From assembly GCA_049241565.1 (NCBI GenBank), contig JBMLQL010000009.1, positions 62,001-126,000 of the forward strand: a DNA stretch of 64,000 nt, given 5' to 3'. The DNA is from DZBG01 sp049241565 (lineage in GTDB: Bacteria > Bdellovibrionota > Bacteriovoracia > Bacteriovoracales > Bacteriovoracaceae). The position numbers and the translations under genes are program-made. Of this stretch, positions 42,930 to 51,472 are shown one piece after another. A model generated the notes under the pieces. The model did no database searches, was not told the DNA's origin, and saw only the letters and a list, made by a program, of their open reading frames with translations. Position 1 is the first letter of the stretch. Each line of letters begins with the position of its first letter.

Positions 42930-43657
42930 TAAAAAAACTTCTTGGCCTTTTCCATAGTCAGGATTCATTAAAGCAGAATCTTTTACAGATTCATCCGCGT
43001 GATTTTTCTTGGCGTGTTGTCAGTTTTAGTTTTGAAACAAATTCTTATGATTTAAGAAATACTAAAGTTCAATTACAGAATCAGCAAAAAGAGTGGATCC
43101 TTCAATTTCCTCATAAGAAAAAAAGTACATTCCCTTTAATGATTTCTAGTGATCAAAAAAGAAAAACCTGGCACCTAAGTTCTCTTGAATTTGAAGATCA
43201 AAAAGTACTTAATCTTTTTCTTCATGAGACCATGAGAGTTTCAATGGAAGAGATGCTTGATTTTATGCGTGCCCCTGTTTCAGGTGTCACAACAGTGGAT
43301 TATCAAAATGAAGCTCAATACCTGAAGTGGTTTGAAGTGAGTCTCAATGTTCTGGCCCGTGCTTTAGATAAATTTGAGAAAGATCCCTCTTTGATCCTTA
43401 CAGGATGCTTTTTCGCCGGGAAGCGCCCAGAGAATGATGAGCGACTTGTTCGACTGATTATATTTAATTTAGATATCTTTTTTTATCTTCAATCTGATAA
43501 TTCTTTGCGAGTTCTTATCTTTGATGACAAAGATAAGGGGCACGGCTCAGGTCAGACGCCGGTCTTTCAGCAAATAATCAAAGTGACAAAACCACAATTT
43601 TACGATCAAATGATTCTTATCTTGCAGAGAATCACTCAGTACGGAGAGTTGCATTGA
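42926..43657 (+). CDS. Conserved-looking protein, unknown
   Basis: A 243-residue soluble protein with no signal peptide or membrane helix and no recognised motif. It alternates beta-like (HLSSLEFEDQKVLNLFL, RLVRLIIFNLDIFFYLQ) and helical stretches; a glycine-rich KGHGSGQTPVFQQ lies near the end. The gene overlaps both neighbours by four bases and must be cotranscribed with the GNAT and CPBP genes. Confidence 0.7.
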   Translation: MIKKLLGLFHSQDSLKQNLLQIHPRDFSWRVVSFSFETNSYDLRNTKVQLQNQQKEWILQFPHKKKSTFPLMISSDQKRKTWHLSSLEFEDQKVLNLFLHETMRVSMEEMLDFMRAPVSGVTTVDYQNEAQYLKWFEVSLNVLARALDKFEKDPSLILTGCFFAGKRPENDERLVRLIIFNLDIFFYLQSDNSLRVLIFDDKDKGHGSGQTPVFQQIIKVTKPQFYDQMILILQRITQYGELH

Positions 43658-44256
43658 TCACGTTTTTGATCTTAGTTATTGCGTATTTTTCATTTTCATG
43701 GGGGCTCCCATGGCACATGATTCCGTCGAAAATCTCTTTCTCTTATCTTTTTGATCTCCTTTTTGCTCTTTCAGTTTGTTTTATTTTCCATTTACCTTGG
43801 AAATTTAAATTCAAATTTAATCGTCATATCATCGTCTCTGTTATTGAGCTTATTTGTCTTGCAGCTGGTACAATTGCGGCTATTTGGTATTTTGATATCG
43901 AAACACCTTTTCGTTTAGTCCAAGACCTTGAATGGCATTTGATTATTCTTGCTCCAATCTTAGAAGAGCTTGTCTTTAGACAAACTTTTCAGCGCCTTCT
44001 CGTACACTCTGTTGGCGGGAAGAGAGTCACTTCAATGCTAGTGGCCGCCATTTTTGCCTTCTCACATCTCATCGGTCTTAAAGTGCTTCCTGCAGAGTAT
44101 GTGCCCTTTGTAGGATTCCAGGTCTTTTATACTTTTGTTCTCGGCCTTCTTTGTGGTCAGGCCCTTCTCCGTTTTGGCTCAATACTTGTTCCTGTAAGTA
44201 TGCATTTTATCTTCAATCTGATGTTCTATTTTGCTCTGCAGCTAGAGATCATTTAA
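43654..44256 (+). CDS. CPBP (CAAX-type) intramembrane metalloprotease
   Basis: A 200-residue membrane protein with about six helices. The ABI/CPBP motifs are complete: EELVFRQTF (EExxxR), FAFSHLIGL (FxxxH) and MHFIFNLMF (HxxxN). These proteases act in the plane of the inner membrane. The start is TTG 43654 (TTGA overlap with the previous stop) with SD GGAGAG five bases upstream. Last gene of the WYL operon. Confidence 0.88.
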   Translation: MITFLILVIAYFSFSWGLPWHMIPSKISFSYLFDLLFALSVCFIFHLPWKFKFKFNRHIIVSVIELICLAAGTIAAIWYFDIETPFRLVQDLEWHLIILAPILEELVFRQTFQRLLVHSVGGKRVTSMLVAAIFAFSHLIGLKVLPAEYVPFVGFQVFYTFVLGLLCGQALLRFGSILVPVSMHFIFNLMFYFALQLEII

Positions 44257-44306
44257 CTGGACTAAAATCTCTCTCATTGCTATATTGCACAAAAATTTAA
44301 CTGGCC

Positions 44307-44323
44307 TTCAGTCTTAGACTGAA
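44307..44323 (+). repeat. Perfect small hairpin in the miaB leader
   Basis: TTCAGTC-TTA-GACTGAA, a 7-bp stem with a 3-base loop, 22 bases before the miaB start. No T tract follows, so it is not a terminator. It may be an operator or a leader structure. Confidence 0.4.
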
Positions 44324-44345
44324 TAACTAAAGTTTTGAGGGCAAT

Positions 44346-45764
44346 ATGAGCAATGAAAATACAACTTCTGTGAAAGTTGGCGATCTTGAGTTTCCTCCAC
44401 GTAAAGTTTGGATGAAAACCTACGGCTGTCAGATGAATTATCATGACAGTGAACGAATTCTCTCTCATCTCCAGAATTTAAATTTCTCTATGACAGAAGA
44501 CCAGCAAGACGCTGATCTGGTGATCTTTAATACTTGCGCTGTCCGTGATCTTGCTAATCAAAAATTTTATTCTCATCTTGGAGAAACGAAACACCTTAAG
44601 GCCCACATTAATCCTGAAACAGGACTAAAAAAAGATGTGATTGTAGCTGCAGGTGGATGTATCGCTCAGACAGAAGGTAAGGAGCTTGTGAAAAAATACA
44701 AGACTCTTGATTTTGCTTTCGGAACTGACGTTATCGATAATATCGGTGAGATGGTTTATCGTGCTTATGCCGGAGATAAAAAATTCTCTGTGACTTCATG
44801 GGATCGTTCAGAGAATTATTCTATTGAGACAAAAATTACCCACGGATCTCCGCAAGCTTTTGTGAATATTATTAAAGGCTGTGACAAGTTCTGTTCATAC
44901 TGTATTGTGCCTTTCACTCGTGGCCGCGAAAAATCTCGTCGTCTCGCTGAAGTTGTCACTGATGTGAAACGACTGGTGGAGTATTCCGGTATTCAAGAAG
45001 TGATGCTTCTTGGGCAAAACGTGAATTCATTTGGAAAAGATAATAATGAATCACTGGCCCAGCTTATTATGGAGCTTGATCAAATCAATGGGCTTGAGCT
45101 TCTTCGCTATACGACCTCTCATCCCTATGATGTTACTGATGAGCTTGTCGCTGCCCATGCTTCTGCTAAGAAGCTGGCCAATAACCTACATCTTCCCGTT
45201 CAATCAGGATCAAATACTGTGCTTCAACGAATGCTTCGTGAATACACAGTGGAGCACTATTTAACTCTTTTAGAAAAAATGCGTAAGGCCAATCCTAATA
45301 TCGTCATTACGACAGATATTATTGCAGGATTCCCTAATGAAACCGAGGAAGAGCATCAGGCCACTCTAAAGCTTCTTGAACTCGCTCAGTACGATAATAT
45401 TTATTCTTATGCTTATTCTCCTCGTAGCGGGACAAAGTCTGCACGTATGAAAGATGTACTGACTGATGATATTCGAGGAAAACGTTTACGTGAGATTCAA
45501 GATTTCCAATTAAAGATCCAGGCCAAGATTCGAGGAGAGATGGTTGGAAAGACTTACAGAGTCCTTGTTGAAGAAAAAGGACTTAGTAAGGGAGTCACAA
45601 AATGGACTGGACGTACCTCTTGTCTTCGTCTTGTCCACTTTGAACCTGAGACAGTTGATCAAGACTATAAATGGCACTGGGTAGATGTTGAGATCACGTC
45701 GGCCACGGCCCTCTCGACCCAAGGGAAGCTTATTAAAGATCACGGTAAAAAACTTACTCACTAA
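44346..45764 (+). CDS. miaB: tRNA-2-methylthio-N6-dimethylallyladenosine synthase MiaB
   Basis: A 472-residue methylthiotransferase with two iron-sulfur clusters. The N-terminal UPF0004 cysteines lie in KTYGCQMNYHDSER, FNTCAVRDLANQK and AGGCIAQTEG. The radical-SAM motif is GCDKFCSYCIVPFTRGRE. A C-terminal TRAM domain follows (GKTYRVLVEEKGLSKG...). It modifies A37 of tRNAs reading UNN codons. SD GAGGGC precedes ATG 44346. It overlaps the ybaN start by one base. Confidence 0.96.
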   Translation: MSNENTTSVKVGDLEFPPRKVWMKTYGCQMNYHDSERILSHLQNLNFSMTEDQQDADLVIFNTCAVRDLANQKFYSHLGETKHLKAHINPETGLKKDVIVAAGGCIAQTEGKELVKKYKTLDFAFGTDVIDNIGEMVYRAYAGDKKFSVTSWDRSENYSIETKITHGSPQAFVNIIKGCDKFCSYCIVPFTRGREKSRRLAEVVTDVKRLVEYSGIQEVMLLGQNVNSFGKDNNESLAQLIMELDQINGLELLRYTTSHPYDVTDELVAAHASAKKLANNLHLPVQSGSNTVLQRMLREYTVEHYLTLLEKMRKANPNIVITTDIIAGFPNETEEEHQATLKLLELAQYDNIYSYAYSPRSGTKSARMKDVLTDDIRGKRLREIQDFQLKIQAKIRGEMVGKTYRVLVEEKGLSKGVTKWTGRTSCLRLVHFEPETVDQDYKWHWVDVEITSATALSTQGKLIKDHGKKLTH

Positions 45765-46123
45765 TGTTAAGACCAATTCTTTTTATTATTGCTTGGATCA
45801 GCTTTGTTTTAGGGATTATCGGCGCCTTCTTGCCGATTCTCCCAACGACACCTTTCCTTATTTTGTCGGCCTATTTATTCTCTAAAACATCTCCGCGCTT
45901 CCATGCTTGGATTCTCAGTCTCCCCATTGCAGGGGATGGGATTCGTGACTGGCGCGAGAATCGTGTGATTAAAACGAGAGCAAAAATTCTTGCTCTCAGT
46001 ATGATGATTTTAACTCTGGTTGTGATTTGGAGTTCGGCCAAGATTATGCTTGCTGTGCAAGTCTTTGTGACACTTATCTTAGTTTCGGTGGGAACTTTTG
46101 TTGGGACTAGAAAGAGCAGATAG
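45764..46123 (+). CDS. ybaN: YbaN/DUF454 family inner-membrane protein
   Basis: A 119-residue protein with three or four membrane helices and the DUF454 pattern: FVLGIIGAFLPILPTTPFLILSAYLFS, then SPRFHAWILSLPIAG, then DWRENRVIKTRAKI. Function unknown in all organisms. It starts within the miaB stop (TAATG). Confidence 0.88.
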   Translation: MLRPILFIIAWISFVLGIIGAFLPILPTTPFLILSAYLFSKTSPRFHAWILSLPIAGDGIRDWRENRVIKTRAKILALSMMILTLVVIWSSAKIMLAVQVFVTLILVSVGTFVGTRKSR

Positions 46124-46149
46124 TTTTCACTACCTGCTCCCATTTTATA

Positions 46150-47427
46150 CTATTCAATACAAAGAACTTTTAAATTTTCAGCTGAGACATTATTGTTAGC
46201 AATGCGATGACTGATAGGATTATATGTTTTCAAGCTTTTAGTCATCGGAGCTTTATAATACTCCGACATGAATTTCTTCTTTTTAAAGAAATACTCATAT
46301 GAAGAATCATTGGTTTCTTTAAATGTTTCATCACTCATTACAAATTTCCCATTTTCAAATGGAAAAACGGAGCTTCCTTCAAATTTCTCAAGTAGCTCAC
46401 TTATTTCTGAGAAATTGGCCAGTCTCATGTTAAGACTCAAGTGAGAGGCAGATGAGGGATAGCCACTGAAATAGCCGTAAGCTGACGTGTTATTGCAAAA
46501 GTTATTGGCCTTGAGCTCTTCAATAATTTTTTTAGCGTTAACCTTTCTTTTCCCTCGGCCTTGAGATGTTTTAAGATCAAATGTTAAAACAGTTGCGAGA
46601 ACTCCGTTCGGTGCTTTATAGATCTCTGAATGATAAATAATTATTTCATCACCCCATGAGTACTTCTTCTCCAAATTTTTTTGAACCTGCGTCCATTCAT
46701 GGCCTGATTTCGTTACAACTTTTTTATTACAATCTATAATTCTTCTCTCAAGAGTCCCCGTTTCACCACAAGTTAAACGTGGAGCTGGGAGATTTTGTGT
46801 AACGACGACTGCCATCTCATTTACTTTTGAAACAATAAGCTCAGCATTTGAAGGGGCCAGAGCTAATGAGCCTGACACAATAACTCGTGTGGCCTTTGAG
46901 TCTTTCTGATCGGCCTTACGAGCAATAATATAGATCGCTTCATGAAGACGAAGAGCTGCTTTATTAAGCTCATCAAGGGCCGAGTAGATCTCTTTACTAA
47001 CATAAAGTTTATTATCATCTGTATAAGTGGCCAATTGCTCAAACTTACAGTCTTTGCGTCCTAGAGTAGGAAAAGCATCATTTGTAGGCTCAAGAACAAG
47101 GTTTTCTGGAATATAGATAATTTTTGCTTCAAGCTTTTTTACTTCATCTGAAACAGCATCTCTGAAGTTTTTATTAACAGTTTCAAGATAGTTCAAAGAG
47201 AAATTGATAAAATCTTCTGATTTTAAGACAGGATTATTTGAGTACTCAAGATAATGAAGATTACGTCCTTCAAAAACATCAAGAAGCTCAGCACTCGTGA
47301 TTTGTTTTGTCGTAGGGTTACGACAAACTACTGAGTATCCACCGTTTCCAACACCAGATCCCTGGGCCATGGCCGGAAGAGTTAGGCCAATAATCATCAT
47401 TAAACTAAGACTACGAAAGAATTTCAT
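46150..47427 (-). CDS. Secreted GNGG-motif protein, paralogue of the one at 89-1174
   Basis: A 425-residue protein with a signal peptide (1-21, ending PAMAQG), then GSGVGNGGYSVVC, then AELLDVFEGRNL. It has a central ALRLHEAIYIIARKA, and cysteines in the last part. The order of elements equals that of the protein at 89-1174. SD AAGGAGATT lies inside the end of the regulator gene, which it overlaps by 17 bases, so the two are cotranscribed. Exported; function unknown. An adjacent TIGR02147 regulator suggests controlled expression. Confidence 0.8.
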   Translation of the reverse strand: MKFFRSLSLMMIIGLTLPAMAQGSGVGNGGYSVVCRNPTTKQITSAELLDVFEGRNLHYLEYSNNPVLKSEDFINFSLNYLETVNKNFRDAVSDEVKKLEAKIIYIPENLVLEPTNDAFPTLGRKDCKFEQLATYTDDNKLYVSKEIYSALDELNKAALRLHEAIYIIARKADQKDSKATRVIVSGSLALAPSNAELIVSKVNEMAVVVTQNLPAPRLTCGETGTLERRIIDCNKKVVTKSGHEWTQVQKNLEKKYSWGDEIIIYHSEIYKAPNGVLATVLTFDLKTSQGRGKRKVNAKKIIEELKANNFCNNTSAYGYFSGYPSSASHLSLNMRLANFSEISELLEKFEGSSVFPFENGKFVMSDETFKETNDSSYEYFFKKKKFMSEYYKAPMTKSLKTYNPISHRIANNNVSAENLKVLCIE

Positions 47428-48256
47428 TTGAAATCTCCTTGGTTAAACTAAAAAATTGAATCTGCATTTGGTATGTTTGATCTCCCTGGGCCTCTTCAAA
47501 CAAACGAGCAAAATCAGCTTTGAATTTGCGAATGAGCTCTTTGGCCTCAGGAATTTGAGATTGATTGATGGTGATTGTTTCTGCTGTGAATTCTCTTTCT
47601 AGTATATGTTGAGTGAGCAGTGCCTCTTTGGCCTTCTCCAGCATTTGGGTATGATAGCTTTGAATTGCCTCAGAGACTTTATCGTTTCTGGTTTGCAGCG
47701 AGCCTTCTCCGATCTGAAGTTTACCTTCTGCATCTCTGACAATCATGCCTTGCTGTAAAAGAATATGAAGCGTCTTTTTTATTTGCTCCTCAGAAACTGA
47801 AAAGGCCAGCCGCTTAGCTATCCACTGGGGATTCTCTTGGAAATCTTTCAGTCTGAGCATTTCTCTAATCGCTAAGCAGTACCAATCTTTAATAATGGAG
47901 AATGTTTTATCGTCCAGAAGGCGAATCATCTCAGAAGGGGAGAGCTTTCCCATCTCCTTGATAAGAACAGATTTTAGACGAGGATCAGATTTAATTTTAG
48001 AGAGTCTGACGAAGTCTTTAAAGTAGATCTCCTCTTTATGATCAAATTTAAAATAGCTCACCAATGAATGGGTGATTTTTTCTCCAGGCTCTCTTTCTCC
48101 ATTTAAAACTTTAGTAAGAGATGAGGTAGAGCTGAGACCTAGAGAGCGCGACCATACTGCTAGACTCCATTGTGGAGCCGCTTTCTTTTTATCCTCGATA
48201 TGCTGTCGAAGAAAATCTCGGTAATCGAGAAATTTAAAAAGCTCTGTGTTATTCAT
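47411..48256 (-). CDS. TIGR02147-family regulator
   Basis: A 281-residue protein of the TIGR02147 family, common in Bdellovibrio relatives and Fibrobacter. The family opening is present: FKFLDYRDFLRQHIEDKK, a helix-turn-helix-like stretch WSLAVWSRSLGLSSTSSLTKVLNG, then EIYFKDFVRLSK. The C-terminal half has the usual winged-helix-like block (RLAFSVSEEQIKKTLHILLQQG). It probably binds DNA and controls the secreted protein encoded with it. ATG 48256 is chosen; TTG 48265 is the only upstream choice and neither has an SD. Confidence 0.82.
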   Translation of the reverse strand: MNNTELFKFLDYRDFLRQHIEDKKKAAPQWSLAVWSRSLGLSSTSSLTKVLNGEREPGEKITHSLVSYFKFDHKEEIYFKDFVRLSKIKSDPRLKSVLIKEMGKLSPSEMIRLLDDKTFSIIKDWYCLAIREMLRLKDFQENPQWIAKRLAFSVSEEQIKKTLHILLQQGMIVRDAEGKLQIGEGSLQTRNDKVSEAIQSYHTQMLEKAKEALLTQHILEREFTAETITINQSQIPEAKELIRKFKADFARLFEEAQGDQTYQMQIQFFSLTKEISNEILS

Positions 48257-48417
48257 GGAGAGCAAGGTACTAGATCGGGAGGATATAGTGGAGCAAAATC
48301 GTTGGCTAGAGAATTAAAATTCAGGACAATGCTGCCAACGATCATAACTCCTTCGAATAACATGATTGCTGCGTTACGTTTTTTTCTTTTCGCTTTAGGC
48401 AAGCTTTATAAAGGGCC

Positions 48418-48423
48418 TATAAT
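48418..48423 (+). promoter_or_regulatory. TATAAT box six bases before an ATG
   Basis: TATAAT (48418-48423) followed by GTGAGA and ATG 48430, the spacing expected for a leaderless transcript. AAGGG (48411-48415) could alternatively serve as SD for GTG 48424. The rest of the 48257-48417 gap shows no clear feature. Confidence 0.4.
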
Positions 48424-48429
48424 GTGAGA

Positions 48430-49482
48430 ATGAAAAATCTCGTTTTGTCTTTATTTCTTTGCTCCCTCGTCGGTTGCGCCAAAATCAGTTATCTGACTGA
48501 ACAAGGGGTAGGGCAGCTTAAGCTTCAGTGGAGTGGAGAGAAAAATCAAAAAGTTCTAGATGACCCGTCTATTAAAGATGAGTGGAAACAAAAAATTCGC
48601 TTAGTCGAAGCTTACAAAAAATATTTTTTTACATTCTTCAAAATGAAGCCAACTAGTATCTATTCAAAAACAAGTATACTTAAAGATGAGGCCGTCACCT
48701 ATTTAGTCATTGCTTCTCCTCACCAAACGATTAAGGCCCATGAGTTTTCTTTTCCGATTATGGGATCATTTCCTTATATCGGATTCTTTTCTGAAAGTTC
48801 GGCAAAATCTTTTGCCAAAGATCTCCGAGAGGATGAGAATCTTGTGACTTGGGTGAGACCTGTCTATGCCTACTCAACCTTGGGTTATATCGAGGATAGA
48901 ATCTTAAGCTCATTTTTTCATTTTAATGATGTGGAGCTGGCCGAACTTGTTTTTCATGAGCTTTTCCATACGATCTTTTTCATCAAGGATGATGTTGATT
49001 TAAATGAGAACCTTGCTCAATATTTTGCTATGAAGATGATGCCTACTTATTTTGGTATTTCTGAAGCTTTTTTGAAGTACCAAAAAGTGGAGCTGATTAA
49101 ACGAAAAATTTATCAAAAAGCAGTGGAGAAGGTGACCATTCTAAACACGGAGTTTGAGAAGTTAGGCAAACAGCTCACTGATCAGAAGGCCGATGAGATG
49201 ACGGCCATATTCTCCAAAGAGATCCTAATCCCTGCCTTAAAGCAGATCTGTGCAGATGAGGGATTGTCTGATGAGGACTGTGAGCTTAAAAAAGAGTGGA
49301 ATCAGGCCCGCCTGGCAGCTTTGATGACTTATGAAGAAGAGCAACAATTTATTGAAGAGCTTCACTTAAAACTTCAGATAGGAACTCTGGAGTACTTTAA
49401 GTGGATCAAAGCAAAATACAAAAAATTTCAAAATCAATCGGAGATTGAGAGTTTTACCGACTATCTCAAAAAATACTTATGA
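48430..49482 (+). CDS. Lipoprotein aminopeptidase-like metalloprotease (PF10023 type)
   Basis: A 350-residue lipoprotein with lipobox LVGC (Cys near residue 16). It carries the zinc motif FHELFHTIFF (HExxH), with a downstream NENLAQYFA that could supply the third ligand Glu. The order matches the predicted aminopeptidase family (COG4324). GTG 48424 with SD AAGGG at eight bases is an alternative start, two residues longer. It overlaps the next gene (ATGA). The substrate is unknown; periplasmic peptide breakdown is plausible. Confidence 0.78.
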   Translation: MKNLVLSLFLCSLVGCAKISYLTEQGVGQLKLQWSGEKNQKVLDDPSIKDEWKQKIRLVEAYKKYFFTFFKMKPTSIYSKTSILKDEAVTYLVIASPHQTIKAHEFSFPIMGSFPYIGFFSESSAKSFAKDLREDENLVTWVRPVYAYSTLGYIEDRILSSFFHFNDVELAELVFHELFHTIFFIKDDVDLNENLAQYFAMKMMPTYFGISEAFLKYQKVELIKRKIYQKAVEKVTILNTEFEKLGKQLTDQKADEMTAIFSKEILIPALKQICADEGLSDEDCELKKEWNQARLAALMTYEEEQQFIEELHLKLQIGTLEYFKWIKAKYKKFQNQSEIESFTDYLKKYL

Positions 49483-50414
49483 GACATTTTTTATTCATCG
49501 ATCCTCTTGAAAAATTAAATCTAAAAAAGGATTCCTCTCTTATGCTTGCTCTAACTATGCAAAGAGAGAGGCTCGATACCTATATTTTTTTTGAAGAAGA
49601 TTTTGCTGTTCAAAACCAAACCTCTCCCTATCTTAAGTGCCATTCATTTCAGGGAAGTTTAAAAGAAGATGATTGTTATGTGGCAGATTTTCGCATGACT
49701 GATACTCATCATCTTGAACTCAAAAAAACTGATGTGATTCATATGCGCTTAGACCCACCTTTTGACAGTCGTTATCTACGTTATCTTTGGATGCTCGATC
49801 ATCTTGTCCAAGAGGGATATCAGGTGATGAACGCTCCTCGTGGTATTATGCTTTTTAACGAAAAGCTCTATGCCTACAGACAAGAAGGGGCCGTTCCAAG
49901 TTATGTGGGTAAAAGTCTTCAAGAGGCCGAACGATTTTTAGAAAATAGCCAGGCCCAAGAATTTATTTTAAAGCCTCTAGATCTTTATTCAGGCATTGGT
50001 GTGGAGAAGATTAATCGCAAAGGGATGATCAAAAGATTTCAAGAAAAGATCACTGAGCTTGAAGGTCCGGTGGTTATTCAGGACTTCATTGAGAAAGTCT
50101 ATGAAGGGGAAGTCCGCTCTCTTTATTTTAAGCAGCAGGAACTAGGAACGATTCTTAAAAAGCCTCAGAAAGGTGAATTCCTCACTAATATCGCTCAAGG
50201 TGCTACCTTTGAGCGCTACGATCTTCCAGCTGAGACCAGAGCGAAATGTGAAGCTATCGCCAAAGAACTTGCCGCTTATGGAGTGGATTGGATTGCTTAT
50301 GATATTTTAGGGGGAGTAGTGACTGAAGTGAATATTACTTGTCCAGGACTCTTGGTAGAGGTGAGTTACGCCTACCAAGAGAACTTAGGAAAGAAATTAA
50401 TTAAGATGATTTAG
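49479..50414 (+). CDS. gshB: Glutathione synthetase-like ATP-grasp enzyme
   Basis: A 311-residue ATP-grasp ligase. GshB-like segments: VIHMRLDPPFDSRYLRYLWMLD, VMNAPRGIMLFNEKLYAYR, FILKPLDLYSGIGVEKI (ATP loop), VVIQDFIEKVYEGEVRSLYF, and DILGGVVTEVNITCPGLLVEV (metal ligands). It would join glycine to gamma-glutamylcysteine. No gshA is visible here. It is coupled to the lipoprotein peptidase gene and converges on the next gene with a four-base overlap. Confidence 0.85.
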   Translation: MRHFLFIDPLEKLNLKKDSSLMLALTMQRERLDTYIFFEEDFAVQNQTSPYLKCHSFQGSLKEDDCYVADFRMTDTHHLELKKTDVIHMRLDPPFDSRYLRYLWMLDHLVQEGYQVMNAPRGIMLFNEKLYAYRQEGAVPSYVGKSLQEAERFLENSQAQEFILKPLDLYSGIGVEKINRKGMIKRFQEKITELEGPVVIQDFIEKVYEGEVRSLYFKQQELGTILKKPQKGEFLTNIAQGATFERYDLPAETRAKCEAIAKELAAYGVDWIAYDILGGVVTEVNITCPGLLVEVSYAYQENLGKKLIKMI

Positions 50415-51298
50415 TAGCTTGTGTAGTCTGTTTGAATTTGCATTTCAAGTGAGGCACAGCTTGCTGTTCTTAGCGCAGTATTATTGGGACAAACACCATT
50501 ATAGCTTGGTGTTCCAAGTCCTGTACGATAACGACATTCATTATCTGAACTGATATCTTTAACAACGATGACATAATCTTGTCCAGCGACGTGAGGAAGA
50601 TCATACCAGACAGAGCATCTTCCAGATGAAATACCATTAGAGCCATCATGAGTGACAGTTCTCATATAGTTTCCAAGATATGGGTTTTGACCACTTAGAT
50701 ATTGTTGCCAAACAGCTTTAGGAACAGCTCCTACTTGAAGTTTTAGTTTTGAGTATGGGCAATAATCAGCTGACTGACCAGTTGCTCTTCCATGACAATA
50801 TTCTTTTCCTGCAACAGGTTTTGGTTGAGCAAGCATTCTAAAACGGACACGAAGTTTTGTATCTGTTTGAGTAACGGCCACCATCTCATTGACTGTAGGG
50901 AAAACACCAACGGAAACGTTTCCTGTTGGACTGAGGCCTGGTCCCCAAATTTGCCCACCTGCGATTATAATCGGATATGTTGGTATCGTGCTGTAAACTG
51001 TATCAAAGTCTGAACAAGTTTCTCCTGTCACACTAAGATTACTACAAACAATTTGTGGGAATGGCTTGGTCTCAGGAGTGTACGTCCAAGGCCAGTAACC
51101 AGTTCCACCAGTTTGAGGATTTCCGGTTGTACTACCAGATGTCGTCGTTCCACTCGTGGTTGTCCCAGACTGCGCCCCACCAGTTAAATAATTGTATTGA
51201 TCAGCGGTACTCGTGCTCGTATTTTTAGATGACTTCTGATTACACCCTATGGCAAAGAGGGCCAGGGTAGCTAAGAGAAGAGGAGTAGTTTTTTTCAT
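50411..51298 (-). CDS. Lipoprotein with Thr/Gly/Ser-rich linker, unknown
   Basis: A 295-residue protein with lipobox FAIGC (Cys near 19). A disordered linker (about 40-70) repeats TTTSGTTTSGS-like units, and a C-terminal domain contains several cysteines (CSNLSVTGETC, YCHG, YCPYSK, CSVWYD, CRYRTG, CPNN, ASC). The cysteines suggest disulfides in the periplasm or on the surface. ATG 51298 or 51301 with SD AGGAAA. A perfect palindrome GTTGATTCAAC lies at 51314-51324 just upstream. No family recognised. Confidence 0.75.
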   Translation of the reverse strand: MKKTTPLLLATLALFAIGCNQKSSKNTSTSTADQYNYLTGGAQSGTTTSGTTTSGSTTGNPQTGGTGYWPWTYTPETKPFPQIVCSNLSVTGETCSDFDTVYSTIPTYPIIIAGGQIWGPGLSPTGNVSVGVFPTVNEMVAVTQTDTKLRVRFRMLAQPKPVAGKEYCHGRATGQSADYCPYSKLKLQVGAVPKAVWQQYLSGQNPYLGNYMRTVTHDGSNGISSGRCSVWYDLPHVAGQDYVIVVKDISSDNECRYRTGLGTPSYNGVCPNNTALRTASCASLEMQIQTDYTSY

Positions 51299-51435
51299 CA
51301 TAAAGTATTTCCTGTTGATTCAACTCAAGCTACTTCTCGGACATTCCAAAGAAATCTTGACTCAAGTCCATGAAAAGAGAGTAACTATTTGAAAAGATGA
51401 AGATTTCCGACTATTTCACAGTCCCTTTTTTCCCC

Positions 51436-51465
51436 TTGTGGGGGCACCGCGCTCATTGGTATGAT
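51436..51465 (+). promoter_or_regulatory. Extended -10 promoter for the ECF-like gene
   Basis: TTGTGG (51436-51441), 18 bases, TGG-TATGAT (-10 at 51460-51465, with the TGn extension). It ends seven bases before ATG 51473, so the transcript may be leaderless. Confidence 0.55.
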
Positions 51466-51472
51466 ACTTGAG

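Noticed and set aside
48170..48427. 85-residue open frame on the + strand across the TIGR02147 gene start and the gap
   Set aside because: No SD, no signal peptide or family pattern, and half of it is antisense to a well-supported gene.
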